Part shown: piece by piece, positions 42,901 through 53,740 of the stretch
How positions within the stretch are numbered: the stretch's first letter is position 1
Layout of the letters: the number at the start of each line of letters is the position of its first letter
Source of the DNA: Bugula neritina
Lineage: Eukaryota; Bryozoa; Gymnolaemata; Cheilostomatida; Bugulidae
Assembly (NCBI GenBank): GCA_964035545.1
Contig: OZ037765.1
Coordinates: 32,859,004 to 32,923,003 of the forward strand
DNA: 64,000 bases
Reading direction: 5' to 3'
Notes under the pieces: generated by a model
The model's input: only the letters and a program-made list of their open reading frames with translations
Told to the model about the DNA's origin: nothing
Database searches by the model: none
Translations under genes and position numbers: made by a program

Positions 42901-44603
42901 GAGGTCAACCCGAAAGGCAGCACCTTCCACTTCCACAAACCGTCCCGTGTGATAAACGCCGCTTTCTCTTGGGCGTCGGGACTCAGAGGAACTTGCCAAT
43001 AGCCGCTTAGCAAGTCTAACGTACTGAAGTACTTGCTGCCGGCTAGGGCGTCCAATGACTCGTCAATACGAGGTAGAGGGTAGGCGTCCTGTATGGTTAC
43101 GCTATTGAGTTTGCGGTAATCCACACAGAACCGCCAACTGCCGTCTTTCTTCCGGACCAGTACGACTGGCGAGCTCCACGCGCTATGGGCGGGCTCTATC
43201 AGTCCCCGATCCAGAAGATCCCGTACTTGTCGGCTAACCTCCTTCTCTTTCTCCGGCCCCAGCCTGCGTGTGGGCTGCCGGACAGGGACTGTCCCTGCAG
43301 TCAGCGGTATTTCGTGTCTGACAATTCCAGTCAGTCCCACGTCATGCTCTCCGCTGCTGAACACATCACCGTAGTCGCGCAGTAACTTAGCCATAACTTG
43401 GCGTTCTCTGTTACTTGCGCAGCCGCTACAGGCTGTGTCATACAACTCCCGGAGATGTGTGGGGACTGCCCCTCGCCCTTGAGTCGGGCACTGAGGGAGT
43501 GCCTCTGTCGCATCACCCAGCGACGGGCCTACGTCTTCCTCCTGAACAGAGTGAAAACGGCCCAGCATCGACCCAGCCGGGAGCTTGATAGGCTCGGTAA
43601 AGGGGTTGACGCACTGCACTAAGATCTCCCCTTGTTCAGTCAGCTGATTCAGACTGCTGGCAAGTTGGATCTTTTCGTGCGCGCCTTCAACCACCCCGAG
43701 TCCAGAGATCCGGCTATTATTCACCCTGCAGTGAATGGTAGCCCGGGAGCGGCCTGGTATGATACGGTTGCGTACCACTTGCACACCTCCCACTAAAGGG
43801 CGGCCGAACTTGTCGACGCAGGCGAGTTCCCGCCCGGACATCATCATTGCAGATCTGCTAAAATCTATGTGACATCCGTGCCGTTTAAGGAACGGCATCC
43901 CGAGGATAGCATCCTCCTTGAGCTGACTGACGATGAACGTCTCTTGGATCGTTTGATCACGGACTCGTCCCGTCAGCTCAATTATACCATAGAAGGGAAG
44001 GCACGACCCGTCAGCTAGGGTGCCGTATTCCCCTTCATATGATTCCATCTCGCCCCTGACCTTAGCACTGAGGGTGTCGAAGAGTTGGCGGCTTAAGAGG
44101 TTTGTGGTACAGCCCGAATCAATGAGGAAAGTAACAGCTTTGCCTTCCAGTTTACCGGGCAAGAAATAGCTGTTCCCATGGGGCTGCACCTGAACTCTCT
44201 CTTCAGGCCCTACTCTCGCAGGGAGTACCTCCCTCGCTTTGGGTCGCGAAGGAGGTCTCTTGGGGCGGTGGTAGGTAGGCCTCGGGGGTGCCGAGGTTAG
44301 ATCCCCGGCTACCTTTGTGGGCTCCCATCCAGATTCTTGGACTCGTAGCCCTGTGAATCTGTTGTGAAGGGGCATAGAAAAGGCAGCCGCGGGGCGAAGC
44401 CCCTTGCCGGTCCGTCGTGGCTGTTGCCACTGTTGGTTGCCAGTACGCGGTACCCGTCTGGGTGACCTGCGTTTCTTCTTCCCTGGGGGTTTCATCGTCG
44501 GCCCGCAGGAGGTGGGAACATCTGCGGGCCGCGGTAGTTTAACCCCTGATTTAGGAAGGGACAGTATCGGCGGAAATGCCCTTGATTTCCGCACTCCCAG
44601 CAA
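39972..44603 (-). CDS. pol: Pol polyprotein (protease, reverse transcriptase, RNase H, integrase)
   Basis: An open frame of 1,543 codons. In order: aspartic protease (Asp162-Ser-Gly, with ILGMPFL at about 233), reverse transcriptase (YLDD at 592-595), RNase H (DTDAS at 739 to HSNADGLS at 846), integrase zinc module (His1007, His1011, Cys1041, Cys1044), and integrase core Asp1073, Asp1133, Glu1169 (D,D35E). A GPY-type module (KFVGPYVVVE) and a Pro/Glu-rich tail follow. All catalytic residues are present, so the element may be active. The frame overlaps the end of gag by 112 bases and is -1 relative to it; the upstream end of the frame, not the Met at 44603, is probably the true entry, via frameshift. 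Confidence 0.95.
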   Translation of the reverse strand: MLGVRKSRAFPPILSLPKSGVKLPRPADVPTSCGPTMKPPGKKKRRSPRRVPRTGNQQWQQPRRTGKGLRPAAAFSMPLHNRFTGLRVQESGWEPTKVAGDLTSAPPRPTYHRPKRPPSRPKAREVLPARVGPEERVQVQPHGNSYFLPGKLEGKAVTFLIDSGCTTNLLSRQLFDTLSAKVRGEMESYEGEYGTLADGSCLPFYGIIELTGRVRDQTIQETFIVSQLKEDAILGMPFLKRHGCHIDFSRSAMMMSGRELACVDKFGRPLVGGVQVVRNRIIPGRSRATIHCRVNNSRISGLGVVEGAHEKIQLASSLNQLTEQGEILVQCVNPFTEPIKLPAGSMLGRFHSVQEEDVGPSLGDATEALPQCPTQGRGAVPTHLRELYDTACSGCASNRERQVMAKLLRDYGDVFSSGEHDVGLTGIVRHEIPLTAGTVPVRQPTRRLGPEKEKEVSRQVRDLLDRGLIEPAHSAWSSPVVLVRKKDGSWRFCVDYRKLNSVTIQDAYPLPRIDESLDALAGSKYFSTLDLLSGYWQVPLSPDAQEKAAFITRDGLWKWKVLPFGLTSAPATFQRLMEQVLSGLHWKTLLIYLDDVIVISPDFETHVSRLQEVFERLRGAGLKLKPSKCALLQPEVKYLGHVVGRNGVATDPEKVRAVEDWVTPQDLTGLRAFLGLVGYYRQYIPDFAGIAQPLNQLTEKGVTWQWTPVEQEAFDRLKGCLLTAPILAYPDPTLEYILDTDASDQNVGAVLSQVQEGREVVVAYYSKSLSPTERNYCTTRKELLAVIKSVKHFRPYLYGRKFRLRTDHASLIWLCKRAEPSSQVARWLEILAEFSYRIEHRPGKRHSNADGLSRRPDGGCKQCLNIERRDGGPPRCELETLVHHEAPFDWDQGQLRQRVDESPEDVQNLRANPVLAGNVRELKKLQEELPGVVADIYRAKREGRRPSEERIRQGCAEFRLYCQRWDSLRIGQDGLLTISLAASGRHPERKRVVCPTAIRRELIWDTHKQAHAGVKRVMSKLRLRWYWPQMERDVRLRVKQCEICQASKHSRPPGEAGRRRLYAGRPWQVVAVDLVGPMPLTPRGNNWILVLTDHFTRWADALAIPDASAPTVARALDQHVFCYFGLPEQIHSDQGAQFQSQLMSDLCHLWGVNQSRTTPYHPQGNGVVERNNRMLGDALRSLLLGRGQEEWDTVLPQVMRAYRSTPHTSTGETPNLLMLERETRVPDHLTYHVPEQDNSVHEYASELVERMKAAHDILRQQQWKVRHENSDEPPLYQMGDKVWMVNYRRRRGQADKLKPKFVGPYVVVEAMPNHTYKIERSGQVSIQNESRLKPYWASPDGVGEAPPLLEPRRQTTTRGRRRNGPEYEVVIPQEENLVREERQLLPTEACPPPPSLIPSLPETEPVPEVQTPTEGGAPSGEQEEVTANGEVETPLEAPTNEPASVSPPLERGQRTRQPPAYLKDFICDCVKSGVYESLGENRTRKVSSKCGSCQHHGNINFCIGGNGNKIHPPGAQSLNHAPQPRCSIFSYADAVRSRRVSKQ

Positions 44604-45445
44604 AAACTGACTGTTTCTCCCTGTGGCGGCGCCGATGGCCGCATGGGCTCAGGGGCGGTACTCACTGGGTTTTGTGGTGTCAGTGTTGCTATCAGCTTGG
44701 CTAGCATGTCTGTCAGTTGAGTGACTTTCGATGCCGTCGCCAACTGGGACACGGCAGCCGCGGCGGGGGTTTCCTCCCCTTGTCCCGCGGCCGTGTCTGC
44801 GCGGTCTATCTCCACTTGACGGGAGCTTCCGCGATTTTTATGCATTTGATTAGCTAGGAGGTAAGCTTCCCCCTCAGTCAGAGCATCTTCAACGGTGGTG
44901 ACTCCCCTAGCTAGAAACTGGTGGTGGAGACCCAGATCGTCGACAGATGCTATGAAAGCGTCGAGGGTATACCTCTCGCGGTTGACTGGGGGCAAGTCGC
45001 TGTACGCGATCTGTGCCAGCTTCATGATCGCGGCGGCATGCTCCCGCAGCGGGGTGCGGGGATCACGCCGCAACCTCTGCAATCGGGCCCTGGCATCTGT
45101 AGCAGGGAGGCCGAAGCGGGCCCGCAGAGAAGCAAAGATATTATCAATGTCTACGCCCAGCCCATAAGGCTTGGCTTTGTCCATCAATGCCATTCTAAGC
45201 TTCAGCAAGGCCACCCTAGGGGGCCACTGGGCGACGTCCATTACGTCGCTAAACTCTTGGATAAATTGTTCCACCTCCTCTTCACCCGTGAAGGTGGGCG
45301 CCTTTAACCGGTAGCGGTCCTCAGCTAGTTCTCGCGGAACCCTTCGCTCTTCTACTACATGGTTAACAGGCATTGTCTCTACAGCATTGTCTCTACGCTC
45401 ACCTTCTATTGCCGGTGGTTGAGTTCCAGCATTTTCAGTCTCCAT
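44492..45445 (-). CDS. gag: Gag structural polyprotein
   Basis: 317 codons beginning shortly inside the primer site. The middle resembles the Ty3 capsid region (FTGEEEVEQFIQEFSDVM; LRRDPRTPLREHAAAIMKLA). Near the end is a CCHC zinc knuckle, CWECGNQGHFRRYC (Cys-X2-Cys-X4-His-X4-Cys), that would bind the RNA genome. The stop lies within the start of pol. Confidence 0.9.
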   Translation of the reverse strand: METENAGTQPPAIEGERRDNAVETMPVNHVVEERRVPRELAEDRYRLKAPTFTGEEEVEQFIQEFSDVMDVAQWPPRVALLKLRMALMDKAKPYGLGVDIDNIFASLRARFGLPATDARARLQRLRRDPRTPLREHAAAIMKLAQIAYSDLPPVNRERYTLDAFIASVDDLGLHHQFLARGVTTVEDALTEGEAYLLANQMHKNRGSSRQVEIDRADTAAGQGEETPAAAAVSQLATASKVTQLTDMLAKLIATLTPQNPVSTAPEPMRPSAPPQGETVSFCWECGNQGHFRRYCPFLNQGLNYRGPQMFPPPAGRR

Positions 45446-45457
45446 CTTGGATGCACT

Positions 45458-45475
45458 ATCCCACTGCTGCCACCA
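45458..45475 (-). other. tRNA-Leu-type primer binding site of the young Ty3 element
   Basis: The plus-strand ATCCCACTGCTGCCACCA matches the CCA-tailed 3' end of animal tRNA-Leu (AAG/UAG type) with one mismatch. It lies one base from the 5' LTR. The decayed copy has the exact match. Confidence 0.8.
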
Positions 45476-45476
45476 C

Positions 45477-45781
45477 TGTTAAGATTTTCAGATTTAGGGT
45501 TGATGTGCTATCCAGAGAGTCTATTTATTTGCTATAGAACTGCACCAGGATAAGTCGAGTGAACGAGTATATTTTACACACAATTATACATTATAAAAAC
45601 GATACATTATATTCAAACAAGTTACACATCTAATCTATTTGACACTCTAGCTTCGACTGCCTTAGCAGCGGGAAACTATAATTGCTGCTAACTATCAAAC
45701 ACGCTAATTGGCTATCCATTGTTCCGGGTCAATTACGCGACCCTACATGTTGTGCTGCTGGTAGTTCCACGAACCACCACA
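45477..45781 (-). repeat. 5' LTR of the young Ty3 element
   Basis: 305 bp, identical to the LTR at 38274-38578 except T at 45762. It carries the promoter of the element. Confidence 0.95.
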
Positions 45782-46700
45782 GTAGTACTAGTGTTAGTAG
45801 TAGTATTAGTGGTAATAGTAATGGGACTGCAATCTTAGATGTAAGTTCTAGCTGCTTTGCCTAACTGATTATAAGCACTTTACACCGACTCTGCTTTATA
45901 TCATCTGAAGCTGTGCGGTGTATATTTATTTATTTATTTGCTTTTTTTTTTTTTCCTTTTTTTCTTTCCTGGCAGTAACTAGCTATTGAGCTTTGAATCA
46001 AAGCATAATTAACTATATTCTTATCTCGTAGACAAAATGGTTTTCTTCCTTACTACTGATAATTTAAACAATTGTTCATACACCACTGCATCTCGATAAA
46101 GGAGCCAAAGCGCTCCGAGTGAGATTAATTAGATGAGATGAGATGAGATGAGATAATGAAATACTAATAGTAAAAGTATAAGTATAACTTTTGCATATTT
46201 AGTTTTACTATAAGTGTAAATATGATTAGTAATAGTAAAACTCAAAGTATATACATTAACTCAGTTTAGCATTAATGATAAAATATAATAATTATAATAA
46301 AGTAATATGATCACCATTGCGATTATAATTAAAATTCTTAGTAACACTTTTATGAGACTCAGTTTAATTTAATAATATTAAACATTAGTTTGGCTACTAC
46401 AAATAACTAATAAGTGCTACTATAGGTAACTGTAAGGATAAGTATAAATTTAACTATAACATAAACTATCAGCAATAATAATATATCATATTAGTATTAA
46501 ACTATATATAGATAATGCAAATCATAGATCATACCTCATGATAGTTATTCCTAATGATCACATTTTTATATGCTGATGCTAATAAGTAGTAATTTTAAAT
46601 TTGATAACTCATAAATGATGAATAAGGTAACAAGAATAATACTGGACCTAATAATACTATTAGTCCTACTACAAGGATTTTATTTTTTTATATGTGTAAT
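45782..46700. repeat. Low-complexity zone, right of the young Ty3 element
   Basis: The GTA/AGT microsatellite of the left flank resumes here (TAGTACTAGTGTTAGTAGTAGTATTAG), followed by drifting AT-rich motifs. A GAGAT pentamer run lies at about 46129-46155. Confidence 0.6.
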
Positions 46701-47504
46701 ACGCTTCTTTTATTAATACTGCTGCTCAAAGTTAGTGTTAATAAATTATATAGTTAAATGTTGTTGAAGGAATAAATTAGTTCATAACATAAACATTGCA
46801 CCATGTGAATATGAAATTTAATATGAATATCCCAGTTACACTTGCTGTTGCTCTTTAGAGACTAGAGTTATAACTTATAACTATGATATAATAATGCATA
46901 CCATTATTTTAACTAATCATATTACTCAGCTAATGTTAATGATAACTGTAAGTCTAAAAACCATTACGGTTATAGGTGTCACTGACTAATATTATTATTA
47001 ATATAATCATTCGTTTTATACTTGTACCTATATTTATATTTATACTTATACCTATTCTTATACCTATGCTCATATTTATAATTTCACGTATGCTTGTACA
47101 TTTTGCTCATAGTATCAGGGTGGCAATCGAAAAGTAATAATCGATATGTTAATCTAATATAATAGAACCAACTGCACTAATATAGTTGTATATTATTATT
47201 ATTGTTGATTGACCGCAGTTTTTCAGCTGGTGTAAACAAATATTTTTTGACAAGTAATATAGTATTTAATTATATTTTTTAGTCAAAGAAATTTGTTTGG
47301 TTTCTTGTGTCATCTTGAATAGCTTGTTATTCATTATCTTTTTCTTCGTGTTATGACTATGAGTGTATATAACCTTTTCTGACAGGTTTTTCCCCCCATC
47401 ACTATATGTTTCTCTGTTTACTCTCTAACAGTTTTATTTCCGTTCATTTTTTAGAGTTTACTAAAATGACATGGGTGTGCTTTGTTGTGGCTCCTAATTG
47501 AGCG

Positions 47505-49490
47505 CATCCGTAGAGATTATTGGAAGTTTTGTTGAAACTGAGCTGAGGCCTCTTACTCCTAAAGGCAAGAATTTGAGTAATCTTAGCTACTTGTAGCATA
47601 TCAACATCGAACAGCACCATTCCACTACTCTAAGCTTAAGGTTTTGGCTGCATTAGATCAACAGGTAAGTTTAATAGTTTGTATTCCGTACACTATTTCA
47701 TGATGTCTGTTCAGCATTTACTTGGTAGCACACATTTATAGATTTTGCATTCTTTTAGTTTTTTGCAGTACAACTTTTCTACGCAACTATTACACTGTTG
47801 TTGCTGTTAATTGTAGTTTATTCTGCTTGACCATGCAATTATTGAATTATGTTGCAGAGGTGATTGGGTCTTTTTATTTAATTTAGTACACACTGGAAAT
47901 CTGCAGTTTTTAGCCATGTTTACAATTTAGCTGCTAATGAACAATGCTTTTTGCTTAAAATTAGTGAGACATCAAAAAATACACCTAAATAATCAAGGTT
48001 CTTCTTAATTTTGCATGATTTCTCATGTTTTTTCATATTTATTCATTTCATTTGGATTGCCTACTGTTACAAACTAACCGTGGCGATCCGCAGTCAGAAG
48101 TTGCTGTAATTAGAAAAAAGCATAAGAAATCAAAGAAAATTAAAAAGAGCCTCGATTATTTAGGTGTATTCATTGATATTTTTTTTGTTTCGGGCCAAAA
48201 CTCATGTTCATTAGCAAAAACTTGAGATCTTCAGTATGTACTATAACTTAAGTAAAATGAACCAATTGCAGTAAATTTCTGCATTTTCTAATACTTCTTA
48301 AATTTACACCTAAAATAGTGCTGTCTTAAGAAAATGACACTAGCTGCTGTTTTCATGTATGTGCCCCAATTGTATATAATGCTGTTGATTTGTTTTGTGC
48401 TTTTTCTATTTGTTTGTTATATAACTTTTCTTTTAAGGTTGTTGCCAGCACCTAAAGCATGAAGTTGGTTTAAAAGAGAATATTTAGAAGAAGAAACTGA
48501 TGAACTTTATTGAAGGTGATCAAGCAGGTAATGCACATGATTAATAATAGAAAGCTCCTTTAAATTTATTTATGTTGGTAAAGTTTTATTTTGGTAATCT
48601 AAATATTGATTGTAACTATGTTATTTTCATTGCTAAAACATGCAAAAGTAAGTTTCGAAAGGTTTGTTAGTCACAATAACAAAAATCTAATATCCATTCC
48701 TAAGTAAGTCATGAAAAATATTTGCTTATGATCAATCTTTTTATTGAGGTAAAGTACTTGACTGCATGGAGAAATTTTTAAATCTACAATAATAATTATT
48801 CTGACCACCAAACATGGTTAACACAAAGAATTTCATATTTTGTTATTTAGGTAACATTGTTTCACAAGCCTTAGATATATTATTCTTGCTTCTTGGTAAG
48901 CATTGTACTAGGTAATGTGCATTTAGGCATTATTTGGGCTGACTTCAAAACCAAATCCTCCAGCATTCCTTTGCAATTTTGTTGCTAAATTATTATTTTT
49001 ATTTTTAGATTTAGCTGAGGGCAGCAGAGCAGTCAAGAGTCATCAACTATGTACTCAGTTTCATAACAGGTCTAAAGACTAGGTTAGTAATGTTGTCATT
49101 TTATGAGACTTGCATATATGCTGCACATGTATCTTTTGCCTTTAAATTCTATCTGAGTGAGTAAAAAAGTTATTCTCATTATTCATTAGTGTCAATTAAT
49201 TTCTACTCACAGTTTTACTGTTACATGGTTTATAAAGCCCTTGTGTCAACTTTTCTAGATATCCTGGTTAAAATTGTTCCACTTGATGAATGGCATAGGG
49301 CATATGCAATAGCAAAACAGTTGCAGGCTGTTTTGGAAAAAAAATTGTACATATAACCTTTATTTTATACATGTTATTTAGGCTTTGGTAGAACTGTTGG
49401 AGAGCCTTCCTCTTGAATAAAGCTACTCAACTTCCCGGATTCTACTTTATTGACATTAACCCACTACCTACAAAACGCCTTGAAATTTAG
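47505..49490 (+). pseudogene. Unrecognised multi-exon gene remnant
   Basis: Four exon-like pieces with splice-like borders appear in series, each coding only if stops or frame breaks are allowed. About 47505-47661 (GSFVETELRPLTPKGKNLSN, then after a break SKLKVLAALDQQ, donor gtaagt). About 48449-48527 (HLKHEVGLKENI, stop, KKKLMNFIEGDQA, donor gtaatg). About 49009-49070 (DLAEGSRAVKSHQLCTQFHN). About 49382-49488 (ALVELLESLPL, then after a break ATQLPGFYFIDINPLPTKRL). Phases between the middle pieces agree. The family is not recognised. It may be a dead host gene or transposon gene. Confidence 0.35.
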
Positions 49491-49499
49491 CTAATAGGT

Positions 49500-50431
49500 T
49501 ATGTATTTTGTGATTTTTTTTAAATGTACAATGTTATGTATAAATTACAATCAGTTTATATATATATATACATGTCTTCTACTACTTAGTATTACAATGT
49601 AAAAAGCATTTTAGGGTTAACAATTTAATTAATTGGCCCTAACAGTAATTATGTATAATACAGATTTGCAGATGCTTTAAATGAACCCAAAAAACTGATG
49701 TTGTTAAACCGTGTACAAAATAGTCACCTCATATCAGCCAGACATGCTTAGTCATTACCTAGCATTAAAATCATATTATGAATGCAGTCAAGTTTTGATA
49801 TGCATCCCTGTTATTGATAGTTTGTGAACCAGCAATTAAATATCAAGAAGCAATATTACTAACCAATGTGCTGGTTAAAGAGTTTCAAGTTGTAGTTATA
49901 GTATCAAACTATTATAATGGCATAAAAACTATCAGTTAAAACATCTTATTAATATTTACTACAGGAATACATATTATAGGTGTGCTAAAAATCTGGTAGA
50001 AGCATCAATTATTTTAGATGTTTTGGATTTAATATCTCTGTACTATAATGTAATATATACAGAACATCAGGTGCTGTCTCCACAGTGCATTGATGGCACT
50101 AATGAATATTAATACATGCAGGCAGTGTTGGTAATGATTTATTGAAATAGGAGTTTAAAAACTGTTTAAACAACAATGAAAAGCCTGAGATTAGTCCAAG
50201 GAGAGGGGTATTTCAAGCTAGCAGATGAGCAATATAGATGCGAAAGTCTTGCCTAAAAATCATTATTGTTATATCTAGTCATTAATTTCTTGCAATAGAT
50301 CTATTTCACTATTGAGAAGAACAAAATTAGCTAGTAAACACTGTAATAGAGTCAAGGCACTTTGGCAGTGCTAGTTAAAAATAAACCTGGGATAGTCAAA
50401 TAGCAGAAGTACTTTTTGATGCATAATATAA
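49500..50431. other. AT-rich DNA, no gene seen
   Basis: No coding or repeat signal is supported. Confidence 0.4.
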
Positions 50432-50710
50432 TTATGTACAGCTTAAGCTTTTGCAATACTGTGTTTTCAGTGAGATATTAATTTCAATAGCTACATTAAA
50501 ATAATGTACAATTCTAGCAAGTGATGCAAAATCTTCTAAGATGCTATGACTGAAGCAGTTTGCTACTAGTCTCAAGTAACAAACCAAATAGCCTTTCTTT
50601 GTACCATCATCCAAATGCCAAACAAATAACTCATTCATTCTGTAACAACAAGGTGGTCTCCCAAGTAGATTGTTAGACATTTCAGGCATTAATAACCAAA
50701 GGCTTTTCAC
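50432..50710 (-). CDS. Unrecognised minus-strand reading frame, 92 codons
   Basis: The frame has a protein-like composition, including RPPCCYRMNELFVWHLDDGT and FASLARIVHYFNVA, unlike the AT-driven frames around it. No family is recognised and no partner exon was found. It could be a transposon remnant or chance. Confidence 0.25.
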   Translation of the reverse strand: MKSLWLLMPEMSNNLLGRPPCCYRMNELFVWHLDDGTKKGYLVCYLRLVANCFSHSILEDFASLARIVHYFNVAIEINISLKTQYCKSLSCT

Positions 50711-51779
50711 TTTGGCATAATTGTATAGTTACCCAGCTAAATAAATAATGTATTCATGGTATTGTAATTGCAAGCCATGCATTTATCTGTGAATGCAGCT
50801 AAGTAGTTAATACGGCCATATATTTATGTACTATGTAGCAATGCCTAATGTAGCTGTCAAGCTTCTACTTATACTCATTTTACTGATGCTTTACTTCTGA
50901 TTACATGATTACAAACATATCAGTTCAAACAAAATTATTTTAGATAGGAATAAATATAATGCTCCTAGCAAATGTTGTAAAACTATTTTCCAAAAACATA
51001 TACTTTGCAAACAAACTTTTCAGAAAGTTATAATGCATTTATCATATTATTGTTTCATTTAAAAGTTATAATGATAGAATAATATAATTAAAACACACTC
51101 AAATTTTTAGATTCTTGTAATATTGTTAAACAAGAGTTAAACATCGTAGGCATCCAGGTTATTTTGATAAAATCAATTACTGTTAATTAAAAGATCATAC
51201 TTTTTTAGTTGCATTCACAAAATATATACAAAAAATCTCAACTCAATATACCAGAAAAAATGAATTAAAATATATGTGTTAATAGCACTGAGATTGACGT
51301 GACCGTGGCGCATGAAAAATCTGAAAGAAGAGTTGTCTTCTATTTTTCTATATTAATATATAGAGCTTGTCGTGAAAATGAAGATTTTTTAAAAAAAATA
51401 TTGTGATCCTCTGGTAACTTCCTGAATTTAGAAAATTAACTCATATATTTCTTTTCATGTGGACAACAGCTCACTTTTTTTTAAATTTATTTTGAAGCTC
51501 TTTTCGTAAAAAATAATCAAAAGTAAAAAATCCAAAATTTTTACAAATTGGTTCGGGGCTTGACGTGAAAGGCATTTGGACGAAGATGTCAAGGTCACCA
51601 TTAATAAATTTATTTTATCACAATTCACAATACTGCACAGAAAGTTAATGAAGTGGGCTGAAAATTAGGTTGCTAGCATATTCATATTGATATGCATTAT
51701 ATTGATTGTTACAGTATTATTTTTTAAATGTGTTTTGTTATCAGTTATGTTTAACTTCTTTATAGAGCTGCTGTTAGAC
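50711..51779. other. AT-rich DNA, no gene seen
   Basis: No coding or repeat signal is supported. Confidence 0.4.
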
Positions 51780-52420
51780 TAAGACTAAGAGTAAGACATA
51801 ATATTAGCAACAATGAATGATTCAATGATAATATTAATAATTAATATCACTTTAATATTAAATTAAAATTATTATTAAATTGAAATTCACGGTGACGTAT
51901 CACTATCACTATGAGTATGAGTATCGTACAAATTAATTATGAGTATGAGTATTACTATGACATTAACTCAATCAGTGATTGACTATTAGTATTACTATGA
52001 ATATGACTGTGCATAACTCAATCACAATGAGAATATCAATATGAATATGGCTTCTAATTCTTGTAACTTTTGACTATCACTATGATGATGCTGATAGTGA
52101 TAATCACTGCCAGCCCAAGTCTCATACTCATAGTGATACTATTACTATTGTCTATTAGTATTAATAACTAGTATTACTATTAGTACAACTACTAGTACTG
52201 TACTAGTATTACTCATAGTTCTGATAATGATGGAGATAATAGTTTTAAAAGTTCTACTTCTACTTTTATAGTAACTGTGAGCTAGATTGTATATGTTGAA
52301 CTCTACTCATTTTTTACTACTAATGCTAATACTAATAGTAATAGTAATACTAATAATAATTATAGTTGTTATAATGATAGTAATACTAATAGTAATAATA
52401 ACTATTTCAATTTGATAATT
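51780..52420. repeat. Imperfect trinucleotide-like low-complexity block
   Basis: Recurring words such as TATCACTATGAGTATGAG, TATTAGTATTACTATGA and TAATACTAATAATAAT match the style of the 34.7-38.3 kb zone. Confidence 0.6.
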
Positions 52421-53161
52421 TATGTTTTACAACAGCATTATCGCTTATCAATTACATTGGTTCATAATATGATTATTTTAATTTTGCTTTGTGTGTTTTT
52501 TCATGTTGTAAATTTAAGTTCGTATGGTTATTTAATGAACTAGAGAACTAGCCAAATGTTATGTACCGATTGCAATAATTTACTATAAACTCAGTGAAAT
52601 TTAAAACCTAATTGATATTACTATGACATTGATTGTACAGAGGTAGCTAAAATATACATTAAATTACCAATAATTTTAACTCGCCAATACACTATGAGTA
52701 GAACAGTCAAATGCAATGATAGAAAATTAATTAGTCATAGCAGCCCGTTGCTTGAGGAACATTGAGCTACAGGTCTAAAATGATTTAGTTTTGTGATCCC
52801 TTATATAACAAAATAATTTTTTTTAAACTGGTTTAATACTTTTATTATAAACACGCTTATCAAAGTAACATGTTTTTGATGTATATTCTATTAAAAAAGC
52901 AATCACATCAGGTTTTCAATTTGTATGTTGTACAAAGTTTATTATGGTGACAAGTTACTAAATTATATGGTTCAGCTTTGTAAAGTAAAGCTGATAAAAT
53001 AAATACAATTATGTGATTGTTTTACTGCTATATATTAAATTTAAATGAGTTGAATAATATCCTAGTGCATTGAATTAGATATTTTTTTTAGCTTTGGTAC
53101 ACCTGTTTGTTATAGGCTAACATTCCACCAATAGAAGAATGGTGCAAGTAGAAGAAATTTC
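52421..53161. other. AT-rich DNA, no gene seen
   Basis: No coding or repeat signal is supported, until splice-like sites near 53116 (ttgttatag) and 53161 (aatttcag). Confidence 0.4.
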
Positions 53162-53740
53162 AGGTGCAGAAAGCTAAGGAGCAGTCAGAATGCTGCCAGA
53201 GTTGTGAAGAGGCACTTGAAAAAGCTGAATTTCAATAATGACATGAAATTCGTAACAGATCACCCTGGTGTAATTGAACTGACATGGCCAGCAGAGTTCT
53301 CGAAGTCACATACAACAGCTATTTACATCATCATGGTTAGCTTAAATTTAATTCCTATATCAGTCTCTAATATATAGTTTGATATCTGCTGTAAATTCGC
53401 TTAAGGAGCATACACATAACCAAAACTGAGTTACACTATAGTATTTGTTCTTGAATATATTTACCAAGATAAGTAGATTTGCTAATTCATTAACAGTAAA
53501 ATTATAATGATACAACAATTTTTCTTTTAGATGATTCAATCAATAACACAAGACACTACAACATGGTTTTGCAGTTATAGAGTATTAATTTTCTGGCTCT
53601 TTCCAAATCTTCATAGAAGGCAAAGAAAACCACCGTCAGCTTGCCTTTATAACTGAGTGCACGCGTCTTCCACCTACAGATGATGGTTAACAATTTGCTG
53701 GTGTGGAACTTTCTAATTTTGTTTACAATGAAGATAGATT
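53162..53740 (+). pseudogene. Unrecognised exon-like pieces, possibly decayed gene
   Basis: After an aatttcag acceptor, 53162-53336 is open and encodes a basic start (RKLRSSQNAARVVKRHLKKL) and then FVTDHPGVIELTWPAEFSKS, with a possible donor ATG/gttagc. Near 53615-53690 a second piece encodes GKENHRQLAFITECTRLPPT and then meets a stop. The family is unknown. It may belong with the remnant at 47.5-49.5 kb. The phase does not fit insertion between gene 2 exons C and D. Confidence 0.35.

Larger units (their letters stand above)
38274..45781 (-). mobile_element. Young, apparently intact Ty3/Gypsy LTR retrotransposon (7,508 bp) with a zinc-finger third ORF
   Basis: The element is on the minus strand: 5' LTR 45477-45781, primer site, gag, pol, third ORF, polypurine tract, 3' LTR 38274-38578. 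The two 305-bp LTRs differ only at 38559 (C) versus 45762 (T), which points to a very recent insertion. All three ORFs are open. The flanks read GTAG on both sides (38270-38273 and 45782-45785), a possible 4-bp target duplication, though the GTA microsatellite target makes this ambiguous. Relatives in the window are 24090-27919, 28970-29460 and 58878-59290. Confidence 0.95.

Noticed and set aside
40138-43622. Plus-strand frames of up to 175 codons inside the young Ty3 element
   Set aside because: They are shadows of the intact pol gene on the other strand.
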